Shown here one piece after another: positions 7,832-14,882 of a DNA stretch of 36,300 nt (positions are counted from its first letter, which is position 1; each line of letters starts with the position of its first letter). Source of the DNA: DAIOGN01 sp036745245. GTDB lineage: Bacteria > Zixibacteria > MSB-5A5 > JAUVRN01. The stretch spans positions 1-36,300 of the forward strand of contig DAIOGN010000015.1 of assembly GCA_036745245.1 (NCBI GenBank), in the 5' to 3' direction. A program made the translations under genes and the position numbers. The notes under the pieces were generated by a model. The model did not search any database and was not told the DNA's origin. It saw only the letters and a program-made list of their open reading frames with translations.

Positions 7832-9139
7832 CTACTCGTCCTGCCCGGGTGGAGGAACGGCAGTCTCTGTTGCGCCCGGATTCAAATCCGTACCCACGGC
7901 GCGTTCCAGGCGGGCCAGCGATGCACCCAGTTCGCCATCCGCCATGGCTGCCATCACGCGCGCATCCAACAAAAATCGTTCGCTCTCCAGGAGCTCGAGA
8001 AACCCCACCTGGCCCGTGCGGTAGCCGGCTTCGCTGGCAGCCATCCGCGCCTCGGCCTGCGGAATCAGTGCCGTGCGGTAGAGGTCAACCGTGCGGAGCG
8101 CAGCAATCCACTTGAAGTGCGCCGATTGCACGTCGAAAGCAACCTGACGCCGGGCCGCTTCCAGGGCTGCCTGGCCCGACTCTACCATTCTTTCCGCCTC
8201 TCGCGCTCCGGCTTTATATTTCGAGCGCCAAAGCGGCACGTCGAACCCGATGCTGAACATCAGCATGTCGGGGCTGTTGCGAAGCGAACGGTACTCCAGC
8301 CCAAGGCGATAGTCGGGCCAATACTCCTTGCTCATAAGGTCTCGCCGAAACTCGTCGCGTTCGATCTGGACCCGCGCTTGTGCGACTTCAGGCCGAACCT
8401 CTTCGGCCAGTGCAGTCAACTCCTCCACTTTGAACTCGAATTCGAGCGCCGGTTCGGTAACCGCCACACCGAGCGGCAAATCGACGCGCCGGTTCATCAA
8501 CTGGTTAAGTGCAGCTTGCAACGACACGACCTGCCGTTCGAGCTCGTACCAACGGATTTTTAGCATCGATATTTCGGACTGCGCTTTCAGCACGTCCTGC
8601 TGGGTGACTTCACCGACGCTGTACCTGGATAGGGCGACCGCTTCCATCTGCTTGAGCAGACTTTCTTCGGCGTGCGTGATCGACAGAGCCCGCTGCACGG
8701 CGTATAGCTCGAAGTAAGTCTCCTTCACCATCGCCACGACCTCGCGCATCATGGCTTCGTACTCGAACCCCATGGCCTCCGCATCCTTCGCGGCGACCTT
8801 GCCCCTGAGCCCCCTCTTGCCGAACCAGGGGAATTGCTGTTCGAGTTCGAACCGCTTCTCGTCCGTGTTAAAACTGAACGGGTCGGTTTCGTTCATGCCG
8901 CGATACGTGAACATCGGATTGGGCAGCGCGCCTTCCTGCGCCGACCGCTGCTCAAACGCTTGCTGCATGGAACCCAGCGATTTCAGCCGGGAGTTCGCTA
9001 GTTTCGCGGCACCCACGGCTTCCTCCAGCGTAAGGACGGAGTCCTCTTCCAGGGGCTGTGAGCGAGCGGGTGACTCCCATCCCACGACACTCGCGAGCGC
9101 CAAGAGCACTCCAGCTTTGCCAATTCCTTTCATCTTCAT
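7832..9139 (-). CDS. cusC: CusC/TolC-family outer-membrane efflux factor
   Basis: A 435-residue outer-membrane channel subunit (OEP family), forming the exit duct of the Cus pump. A signal peptide (about 1-27) precedes the mature start near SQPLEEDSVLTLEEAVGAA. Two OEP repeats follow, rich in long amphipathic helices, with the family hallmarks ALPNPMFTY, the FPWFGKRGLRGK turn and the second-repeat GFDVPLWRSKYKAGAREAER. No lipobox Cys is seen, unlike E. coli CusC, so it is probably not lipid-anchored. First gene of the minus-strand cusCBA operon. Two in-frame ATGs lie 6 bp apart (9139 and 9133) and no good Shine-Dalgarno is seen. The predicted sigma-54 start is only 6-12 nt upstream, so the transcript would be nearly leaderless or begin at the second ATG. 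Confidence 0.92.
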   Translation of the reverse strand: MKMKGIGKAGVLLALASVVGWESPARSQPLEEDSVLTLEEAVGAAKLANSRLKSLGSMQQAFEQRSAQEGALPNPMFTYRGMNETDPFSFNTDEKRFELEQQFPWFGKRGLRGKVAAKDAEAMGFEYEAMMREVVAMVKETYFELYAVQRALSITHAEESLLKQMEAVALSRYSVGEVTQQDVLKAQSEISMLKIRWYELERQVVSLQAALNQLMNRRVDLPLGVAVTEPALEFEFKVEELTALAEEVRPEVAQARVQIERDEFRRDLMSKEYWPDYRLGLEYRSLRNSPDMLMFSIGFDVPLWRSKYKAGAREAERMVESGQAALEAARRQVAFDVQSAHFKWIAALRTVDLYRTALIPQAEARMAASEAGYRTGQVGFLELLESERFLLDARVMAAMADGELGASLARLERAVGTDLNPGATETAVPPPGQDE

Positions 9140-9155
9140 CGTTGAAGCCCTCTAT

Positions 9156-9171
9156 GGCAAATGAGGTGCCG
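9156..9171 (-). promoter_or_regulatory. Sigma-54 (RpoN) promoter of cusCBA
   Basis: Minus-strand CGGCACCTCATTTGCC matches TGGCAC-N5-TTGC at every position except the first T, with the invariant GG and GC dinucleotides correctly spaced. The start would be about 9145. It is accompanied upstream by a perfect IHF consensus and paired activator palindromes, the standard layout of an enhancer-dependent promoter. Confidence 0.75.
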
Positions 9172-9241
9172 GTGTGTACCTGGCGACAATCCGAGCATGG
9201 TCTGGCTGAGAGCGCGGTGATTGCGAATTGAACTCATTGTT

Positions 9242-9254
9242 TATCAATGGCTTA
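9242..9254 (+). promoter_or_regulatory. IHF binding site (perfect consensus)
   Basis: TATCAATGGCTTA fits all 13 positions of the IHF consensus WATCAANNNNTTR. It lies about 70 bp upstream of the cusC sigma-54 promoter and about 60 bp from the activator palindromes, the position where IHF bends DNA to bring an NtrC-type activator to RNA polymerase. Confidence 0.6.
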
Positions 9255-9315
9255 TGCTTAGAGCCCGGCAAATGGGCTTGGCCCTTCCCTGACCAGAGAC
9301 TAGATCCAAATTGCA

Positions 9316-9346
9316 GAATAGTATCCACTACTGACGAATAATATTC
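9316..9346. promoter_or_regulatory. Paired activator (UAS) palindromes upstream of cusC
   Basis: GAATAGTATCC (9316-9326) and GAATAATATTC (9336-9346) are two copies of the inverted repeat GAATA-N-TATTC, the second perfect, the first with one mismatch. They are direct repeats exactly 20 bp apart, and each is followed by CACTACTG or its continuation. They lie about 145-190 bp upstream of the sigma-54 promoter, typical enhancer distance for an NtrC-type regulator. Confidence 0.65.
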
Positions 9347-9746
9347 ACTACTGGGTTCACAATACTCCTTAGAAGTCGGAGGCTAGCAGACTGAAAGGTT
9401 AGACGCTAGGCTCGGGATCCCGTGACCCTACCCCTTGGCTTCGGTGCCCCGGAGAGAAATGGCGACGGCGGAATTGCCAAGGGACTAGTTCCGTTTTCAA
9501 TCCTTTGGGCGATAGTGCGACCAGCTACCTCCCGTTATGCTGGGACAATGATGTTGAAATGCGCCCAGGTGGCAGGTCTGTGCTTTGGGGATACCGGTAG
9601 CGTTGTACCCATGGCGAATCGGTCCCCGACGGCGCACTGTGGGTGTCCGCATCTGTAGAGATCGCAGCTCAGCCGATATTCACACAGGCTATCGACCTGA
9701 CGCCAACGTCAAACAAGCACAAAACACGAAAGGAATGCGGCGGAAC
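9347..9746. other. Spacer between the cus operon and the Met-rich gene
   Basis: About 400 bp with no supported gene. It contains the promoter-like module at 9481-9521 (separate entry). No clear sigma-54 promoter facing the plus-strand gene was found. The leader of the Met-rich gene would be long (about 220 nt) if transcription starts at that module. Confidence 0.5.
9481..9521 (+). promoter_or_regulatory. Promoter-like module shared with 34335-34400
   Basis: The segment starts GGGACTAG, continues through TCC and ATCCTTTGGG and ends with GATAGTGCGACC. A matching series (GGGACTAG, TCC, ATCCTATGGG, then GATAGTGTGGACC) occurs upstream of the small lipoprotein gene at 34423, where it overlaps a -35/-10-like pair. 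About 26 of the first 36 positions agree. Role inferred only. Confidence 0.35.
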
Positions 9747-10196
9747 ATGACAAACCAAAAGAATAAGAGTCTCGCCATCTTGTCAGCTACGTCCCTGGCA
9801 TTGCTCTTGACCATGTGGTCTCCAGTCCAGTCTCAATCAGGCACGACTCCGGAAGGGAAAGAGATGATGGAGAGCTGCCAGAAGATGATGGAACAGAAGC
9901 AGCAGATGATGGCAACCATGAAGGCACAGGACGCCGATCTCACTTCGCAGGTGGCTCGAATGAACAGCGCGCCGGCGAACGAACGGTTAGACTTGTTAGC
10001 CGCCGTCGTCACGCACATGGTGGAACATCAGACCTCTATGACCGGGAAGATGGAAGCCCAGCACCAGAAAATGATGACGCACATGATGCAGCACATGCAA
10101 TCGGGCCAGATGTCCATGGCGCAGTGTCCGATGATGAAGGATATGAAGGCCATGGATGACCCATCGGAGAAAGCCCACTCGGCACATACAAAATGA
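9747..10196 (+). CDS. Methionine/histidine-rich periplasmic protein
   Basis: A 149-residue protein with a signal peptide (about 1-30, cleavage after VQSQS or nearby) and a highly polar mature part that contains 22 of the 24 methionines (16% of the whole protein), plus seven histidines and two cysteines. Methionines come in pairs and clusters (KMMEQKQQMMATM, MMTHMMQHMQSGQMSMAQ), the arrangement that binds Cu(I)/Ag(I) in periplasmic metal sponges and chaperones such as SilE, PcoE or CusF. No named family is recognised, so the role as a copper/silver buffer is inferred from composition and from its divergent position beside cusCBA. An in-frame ATG 12 nt upstream (9735) with an adjacent AAAGGA is an alternative start. 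Confidence 0.82.
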   Translation: MTNQKNKSLAILSATSLALLLTMWSPVQSQSGTTPEGKEMMESCQKMMEQKQQMMATMKAQDADLTSQVARMNSAPANERLDLLAAVVTHMVEHQTSMTGKMEAQHQKMMTHMMQHMQSGQMSMAQCPMMKDMKAMDDPSEKAHSAHTK

Positions 10197-10720
10197 ATAG
10201 GGAAGATGCCCATGGACCCCGCCACGAACGGTGGTCGCGGTCATCTGATGGGACTGTTCAAGTGGACTTGCAGTCTTCGCCTGACGTGCTTCTCGAAAAA
10301 CGCCGGTCAGCCCGGCTGGCCGGCGCTTTGCTGGAGGTCCCCCTGTAAATGCGGTTCCGCGCGGCTCGATGACCTTGGGTTGGGTTATGTTGGGCCAGGC
10401 TTGCCGTAGTGCCTGCGCAATTGATGGTTGCACAATGGCTTATCTCATTGGTATGCTTGCCGAGGAGGCTACCGTTTAGGGGAGGCACCCCTCGATCGGG
10501 GAGCCCTGTTCATTACTCATCAAAAAAACATTAGGTGCTTTCCAGAAGCCGACCTAGCCCACCGAACCACCGGGGTGTTTTTTCCCTATACTTAGGAGTG
10601 GCGCCGAGTGCTGTGGATCTAAGGCGACGAAGTGTTTGAAGTTCAAGCCCGTTAGGTACGACGGAGATTCTCGATGACTTCAGTCCGCCAAGACCAAATC
10701 TTCAGACGAGGGGGGCGATA
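10197..10720. other. Spacer with hairpins, no gene seen
   Basis: 524 bp. It holds the decamer CAATGGCTTA (10433-10442) also found in both IHF-like sites. There is a hairpin AGGGG-AGGCA-CCCCT near 10479, and an overlapping near-palindrome CCCCTCGATCGGGG. A short stem with a T6 run (CACC ... GGTG TTTTTT) near 10561-10583 could be a terminator. A TATACT -10-like hexamer is at 10587-10592 but has no good -35. No convincing reading frame. Confidence 0.45.
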
Positions 10721-11371
10721 GTGAGCACGTTGGCCAGGCACGGCAAGCAAGCATTGTTTAGCGGGTCGATTTTACTCCTGAAGTGCGTGCACGGCCTGGT
10801 TTCCCTGCTCCTTGTGCTGGCCCTTTCTCAACCTCAGGCTCGGGCGCATGACGAGAAACTCCAACCCGAACCGACTTTCGACACGACGGCAGCCCAGGCC
10901 GACGTCACGGCCCAAGTGGAGGCCTTCACCGATGCGCTGGACAGCGTCTATACCTCGATCTCTGGCACGTACCTGGGAATTGAGCCCATCCTCAAAAGAA
11001 GTTGCTACGATTGCCACAGCAATGCCTCCCGATATCCTTGGTACTACAAGATTCCCGGAATTCGCGGCATGATCGACAACGACATCCGGGAGGCTCGCAA
11101 GCACCTCGTGCTGTCCAGCCGATTTCCTTTCGGCGGACCCCATAGGCCGGAAGACCAGTTGAGTGACATGAGAGAAGAAATCGAAGGGGGCGGGATGCCG
11201 CTTTGGTCCTACCGGGTCATGCATTGGAATTCGAGCATCGAAGGCACGGCGCAGGATTCCGTGTTCCAGTGGATCGATTCATCGCTGGCCTCGATCCGAC
11301 GCGTTAAGACCGACTACGGCATCAAAGATCCCGAGGCTCCATCCGGTGCCCAACCTGAATCGGAAGACTAA
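10721..11371 (+). CDS. Secreted haem-binding (CxxCH) protein
   Basis: A 216-residue protein with an N-terminal signal or anchor segment (about 18-40) and one c-type haem motif, RSCYDCHSNASRYPWYYKIP. The C-x-x-C-H-S-N-x-(S/T)-x-x-P-W-Y signature followed by IPG and, later, the HW / W motifs matches the Haem_bd (PF14376) family of small periplasmic cytochrome-like proteins, whose physiological role is poorly defined. GTG start with a strong GAGGGGGG ribosome-binding site 6-13 nt upstream. Its stop overlaps the convergent copper-ATPase stop by 4 bp. Being enclosed in a copper-resistance island suggests a redox or copper-linked role, for example with Cu(I)/Cu(II) cycling, but this is inference only. 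Confidence 0.82.
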   Translation: MSTLARHGKQALFSGSILLLKCVHGLVSLLLVLALSQPQARAHDEKLQPEPTFDTTAAQADVTAQVEAFTDALDSVYTSISGTYLGIEPILKRSCYDCHSNASRYPWYYKIPGIRGMIDNDIREARKHLVLSSRFPFGGPHRPEDQLSDMREEIEGGGMPLWSYRVMHWNSSIEGTAQDSVFQWIDSSLASIRRVKTDYGIKDPEAPSGAQPESED

Positions 11372-13794
11372 ACCGAGGCTCGCCTGAGCCTGAGGGCGTT
11401 GGCGATCACCGATACCGAACTGAAGCTCATGGCGGCCGCCGCGATCATGGGCGACAGCAGTATCCCGAAGAACGGATACAGCACGCCCGCCGCCACGGGC
11501 ACTCCCACCGCATTGTACACGAAGGCGAAGAACAGATTCTGCCGGATGTTGCGCACGGTGGCCTCGCTTAAGCGACGGGCGCGCAGAATGCCGGACAGGT
11601 CGCCTTTTACCAGTGTGACTCCGGCCGACTGCATGGCCACGTCGGTTCCCGTTCCCATGGCGATGCCGACATGCGCCTGCGCCAGCGCGGGAGCATCGTT
11701 GATTCCATCGCCCGCCATGGCCACGATCCGCCCGTCCGCCTGAAATCGCTTCACGGCTTCCGCCTTTTCCTGTGGCAACACCTCAGCCACCACTTCGTCG
11801 ATCTGTACGCCCCGGGCCACTGCTTCGGCCGCGACGCGGCTGTCACCGGTGAGCATGGCGATGTGAAGTCCCTCTTTTCGTAGCCCGGCTACTGCCGCAC
11901 GCGAGGTTTCCTTGACGGGGTCGGCCACCCCGATGATGCCTGCCAGCGTACCGCCCGCACCCACGAAGAGGACGGTCTGACCTTCGCCCCTCAGGGCTTC
12001 GACGCGATCCTTCAATTCGAAGGACGGGATTCCGAGCTCGTCCATGAAACGCAGGTTGCCCACGGCCGCCTCGATGTCGTTCACCTTGCCTGCCACACCT
12101 TTGCCCGTGTGCGACTGAAAGTCGGACACGGATCCCAGTATCAGACCGCGGCGTGCGGCCTCGGCCACCACGGCCGAGGCAAGTGGGTGCTCACTCGACC
12201 GCTCTAGACTGGCCGCCACATTCAAGAGTTTGCTTTCCGTGATCCCTTCGACCGCATGCAGACTCACCACGCGTGGCTTGCCTTCGGTGAGGGTGCCGGT
12301 CTTATCGATGACGAGCGTGTCCACCTTGCGCAGGATCTCGATGGCTTCTGCATTTCTGAACAGCACGCCGAGTCGTGCCGCTTTGCCCATGGCCACCATG
12401 ATCGACATGGGCGTGGCCAGTCCCAGCGCGCACGGGCAGGCGATGATCAGCACGGCTACGGCATTGACCAGGGCGTAGGCCAGGCGCGGTTCAGGCCCCA
12501 GCCAACTCCAGGCCACGAACGTAATGACAGCGATGGCCATCACCGCGGGCACGAAGTAAGACGCCACGAGGTCCGCAAGCTTCTGAATGGGCGCCCGGGT
12601 GCGCTGAGCCTCAGCCACCATGTGCACGATTTGCGAGAGCAGAGTGTCTGCGCCCACGCGCTCGGCCTGCATAACCAGCGATCCGGTGCCGTTGACGGTG
12701 GCGCCCGTTACATGGTCGCCGCGGGATTTGGCCACTGGAATCGGCTCGCCTGTGAGCATCGACTCATCCACTGAACTCGACCCGTCAACCACCACTCCAT
12801 CCACGGGCACCTTTTCGCCGGGTCGAATGCGAAGGCGGTCGCCCACGTGAAGGTGAGCGATCGGGACTTCCTCTTCGCGGCCGTCGGCGCGAATGCGCAG
12901 CGCCGTATTGGGTGCCAGGCCCAAAAGGGCCCGGATGGCGGCTCCCGTCTGACTGCGGGCTCGCAACTCCAGAACCTGGCCCAGAAGTACCAGCGTGGTA
13001 ATGACGGAGGCCGCCTCGAAGTACTGAGCCACTTCGCCGTGGATGCCCCGAAATGTGGCCGGGAAGAGATCGGATCCCAAGGTCGCCACCAGGCTGTACA
13101 CGTAGGCCACGCCCACGCCCAGCCCGATCAGCGTGAACATGTTCAGACTGCGGTTCACGACGGACTGCCATGCCCTCACGAAAAACGGCCATCCGCCCCA
13201 CAAGATCACCGGGGTCGCGAGCAGCAATTCCAGCCATGGCCTGAGGGCGGGCGAGACCAGGCTGGCCAGAGGCCGACCGGGTATCATTTCGGCCATGGCC
13301 AGTGCCACCATCGGCAGCGTAAGCCCGACGCTGATCCAGAACCGGCGGCGCATGTCTACCAGTTCGGGGTTTTCAGCCTCATCCATGGCGACAAACCGCG
13401 GCTCCAGGGCCATGCCACATTTCGGGCAGTTGCCCGGCTCCGCGGAGACCACTTCGGGGTGCATGGGGCACACCCACTCGGCTTTTGCAGCGCTTATCGG
13501 AACGCCGGAAGGCTCCAGCGCCATGCCGCATTTCGGGCAGTTGCCCGGCCCCATCTGGTGAACCTCCGGATGCATGGGACAAGTATGAATCGCCAGCGGG
13601 TCCGGCGTTTGCGAAACCAGCGTCGGTGTCGCTGTCGCCGTCGGGGCGGTAGAGAGAAAACGACTCGGATCGGCCGCGAATTTCGTGCGACAACCAGCAC
13701 TGCAAAACAGGTATTCGATTCCGTCGTGCGTGAACCGGTGCGGACTCTCCGCCTTGACGTTCATGCCACAGACGGGGTCCAGGCCAATCGGCAT
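11368..13794 (-). CDS. copA: P1B-type copper/silver-exporting ATPase with YHS and two HMBD modules
   Basis: An 808-residue copper-exporting ATPase. N-terminal regulatory modules in order: a YHS domain (DPVCGM, 6-11; CSAGC, 31-35), an HMBD (TCPMHPEV ... CPKCGM, about 71-91) and a second HMBD (VCPMHPEV ... CPKCGM, about 108-128). No CxxC HMA domain is present. The ATPase core has the TGE actuator motif (348-350), the metal site CPC (453-455), phosphorylated Asp497 in DKTGTLTEGK, the nucleotide-binding HP (536-537), GDGINDAPA (695-703), and the P1B-1 signature residues YN (760-761) and MxxxS in MSFSS (789-793), which point to Cu(I)/Ag(I). It lies 51 bp downstream of the HMBD lipoprotein gene in the same orientation, forming a likely two-gene operon. 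Confidence 0.95.
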   Translation of the reverse strand: MPIGLDPVCGMNVKAESPHRFTHDGIEYLFCSAGCRTKFAADPSRFLSTAPTATATPTLVSQTPDPLAIHTCPMHPEVHQMGPGNCPKCGMALEPSGVPISAAKAEWVCPMHPEVVSAEPGNCPKCGMALEPRFVAMDEAENPELVDMRRRFWISVGLTLPMVALAMAEMIPGRPLASLVSPALRPWLELLLATPVILWGGWPFFVRAWQSVVNRSLNMFTLIGLGVGVAYVYSLVATLGSDLFPATFRGIHGEVAQYFEAASVITTLVLLGQVLELRARSQTGAAIRALLGLAPNTALRIRADGREEEVPIAHLHVGDRLRIRPGEKVPVDGVVVDGSSSVDESMLTGEPIPVAKSRGDHVTGATVNGTGSLVMQAERVGADTLLSQIVHMVAEAQRTRAPIQKLADLVASYFVPAVMAIAVITFVAWSWLGPEPRLAYALVNAVAVLIIACPCALGLATPMSIMVAMGKAARLGVLFRNAEAIEILRKVDTLVIDKTGTLTEGKPRVVSLHAVEGITESKLLNVAASLERSSEHPLASAVVAEAARRGLILGSVSDFQSHTGKGVAGKVNDIEAAVGNLRFMDELGIPSFELKDRVEALRGEGQTVLFVGAGGTLAGIIGVADPVKETSRAAVAGLRKEGLHIAMLTGDSRVAAEAVARGVQIDEVVAEVLPQEKAEAVKRFQADGRIVAMAGDGINDAPALAQAHVGIAMGTGTDVAMQSAGVTLVKGDLSGILRARRLSEATVRNIRQNLFFAFVYNAVGVPVAAGVLYPFFGILLSPMIAAAAMSFSSVSVIANALRLRRASV

Positions 13795-13845
13795 TTCTTG
13801 AGTCTCCGCTGATACGAGCCGATTCCAGGCTCTGGTTGTTTTTCT

Positions 13846-14481
13846 CTAGGGCTTGGTGGGACGCATCATGTCTGTATGCATGCCACAAAGGGGGCACTCA
13901 GACTCGGCCGACTCTCCCCAGACATCGGCGTGCATAGGGCACATATAGGGGTGCTCGGTCAGGCCGTCAAACGACCGCATAAACTCCGCCTGGGCTTCGC
14001 CCCGTCCCGGTAGATTGGTAAGAGCGAATCTCACGTCAAATGAGCTCGGTGCGGACTTGGAGAGGTCGATCCTGGCGAACAGATAATCCCTTGCCGTGAG
14101 CGACATCATGCCCACCTTGATTTCCTCCGCCGGCACATGGGTCAGAGCCATGGGTTTAACTTCGCCATCTGCGTACTGAAGCCTGACTTCTCCCTCGATG
14201 CTGCCGGTGGAAACAGGCTCCTGTGCGCTATCATAGACATAAAGTCGGATACCGTCCGCGAGATACACCACCTCAAAGTGATGCGCCTGAGTCATGGCCG
14301 ATGTGCCGCCGTGCATTTCTGTCTTGGAATGAGTGTGTCCTTTGGTGGCTTGGACTGTCCTTGGCTCGGTATCCGACTGCTGGGTTGAAGGCGGACTTTG
14401 AGATTCTTGTTTGCTTTGTCCACAGGCGGCGACGGCCGCCAATGCCGTAAGGGCTGCCACCCAGACCATGGATTGCTTCAT
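13846..14481 (-). CDS. HMBD lipoprotein (HMBD paralogue 2)
   Basis: A 211-residue lipoprotein: the signal peptide ends in a lipobox AAVAAC, with the lipidated Cys at residue 20. A polar linker with HTHSKTEMHGG follows. Next is the same middle domain as in the gene at 2152-2847 (SAMTQAHHFEVVYLADGIRL) and a C-terminal HMBD (YMCPMHADVWGE ... CPLCGMHTDMM). The middle domain is not recognised as a named family. First gene of an operon with the copper ATPase. GAGGAG ribosome-binding site upstream. A perfect GAATAGTATTC palindrome lies 176 bp upstream. Likely an envelope-anchored copper/silver-binding partner of the ATPase or of the Cus pump; substrate inferred from context. Confidence 0.87.
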   Translation of the reverse strand: MKQSMVWVAALTALAAVAACGQSKQESQSPPSTQQSDTEPRTVQATKGHTHSKTEMHGGTSAMTQAHHFEVVYLADGIRLYVYDSAQEPVSTGSIEGEVRLQYADGEVKPMALTHVPAEEIKVGMMSLTARDYLFARIDLSKSAPSSFDVRFALTNLPGRGEAQAEFMRSFDGLTEHPYMCPMHADVWGESAESECPLCGMHTDMMRPTKP

Positions 14482-14542
14482 TTCTTTTCACTCCTCGCTA
14501 GAAGAAAGGGCTATGCTACTACTGAACGGTCGAGGCCTCTCA

Positions 14543-14558
14543 ATCAAAACACATGCCT
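14543..14558 (-). promoter_or_regulatory. Weak candidate sigma-54 promoter for the HMBD-copA operon
   Basis: Minus-strand AGGCATGTGTTTTGAT has the -24 GGCA and -12 TTG elements with correct spacing, but GA instead of the near-invariant GC at -12. It is the best match between the activator palindromes (14637-14667) and the gene start. Confidence 0.3.
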
Positions 14559-14636
14559 GGACAGATTCGATACTCTACCCGTTGACTCATAGATGGTTAA
14601 GGACTGATTCCCACCGGCTGCCTGGACCCGTATTGA

Positions 14637-14667
14637 GAATTTTCTTCAAGGCTGGAGAATAGTATTC
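14637..14667. promoter_or_regulatory. Paired activator palindromes upstream of the HMBD-copA operon
   Basis: GAATAGTATTC (14657-14667) is a perfect copy of the GAATA-N-TATTC palindrome. A degenerate copy, GAATTTTCTTC (14637-14647), starts exactly 20 bp away, the same period as the pair upstream of cusC. The sites lie about 80-125 bp upstream of the weak sigma-54 candidate. Confidence 0.55.
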
Positions 14668-14710
14668 AGCACTCGCCAGACCCATAGAGACCAGAACTAG
14701 TCTGCCGTAC

Positions 14711-14806
14711 TGCGGGCCGCCTTGTCGATCACCAGATCGATCCCCTTTTCGAGCGCATCTGTGCCCGACACAGTGACCACATCCAGGGGGCGCGAGCCGG
14801 AGGGTG
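14711..14806 (-). pseudogene. Displaced fragment of the glycosyltransferase gene
   Basis: On the minus strand this segment reads PAPSGSRPLDVVTVSGT then DALEKGIDLVIDKAAR before a stop. It matches the intact glycosyltransferase at 15891-16886 (PFPAGPRPLDVVTVSGT, HSLVKGIDLVIDTAAR). At DNA level 74 of 84 bases agree between 14711-14794 and 16319-16402, including a 25-base exact run. Only about 30 codons remain, with no start and an early stop, so it is a dead fragment left by duplication or recombination. Confidence 0.8.
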
Positions 14807-14869
14807 CGGGCTCTCCGGCTTCACGGTCATGCCGCACACTGGATCGGTGAACAACCCTGATGTTGTCAT
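14729..14869 (-). CDS. Chimeric 46-codon frame: YHS-domain start fused to glycosyltransferase debris
   Basis: The frame opens with a good GGAGG ribosome-binding site 8 nt before ATG 14869. It begins MTTSGLFTDPVCGMTVKPES, which is the N-terminal YHS domain of a copper-transporting ATPase (compare MPIGLDPVCGMNVKAES in the intact ATPase nearby). After the SPH residues it runs out of frame through the glycosyltransferase fragment and stops. It looks like the 5' end of a second copper-ATPase gene cut off by recombination. Translation is possible, but a 46-residue product without the rest of the YHS fold is unlikely to be functional. Confidence 0.6.
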   Translation of the reverse strand: MTTSGLFTDPVCGMTVKPESPHPPARAPWMWSLCRAQMRSKRGSIW

Positions 14870-14882
14870 GGACAGGTCCCTC

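Noticed and set aside
9560..9590. Sigma-54-like TGGCAGGTCTGTGC upstream of the Met-rich gene
   Set aside because: GG-to-GC spacing is one base too short; sigma-54 is strict on this spacing.
10433..10442. Third CAATGGCTTA copy as an IHF site for the haem-binding gene
   Set aside because: Only the core decamer matches, and no sigma-54 promoter or GAATANTATTC site could be found around it.
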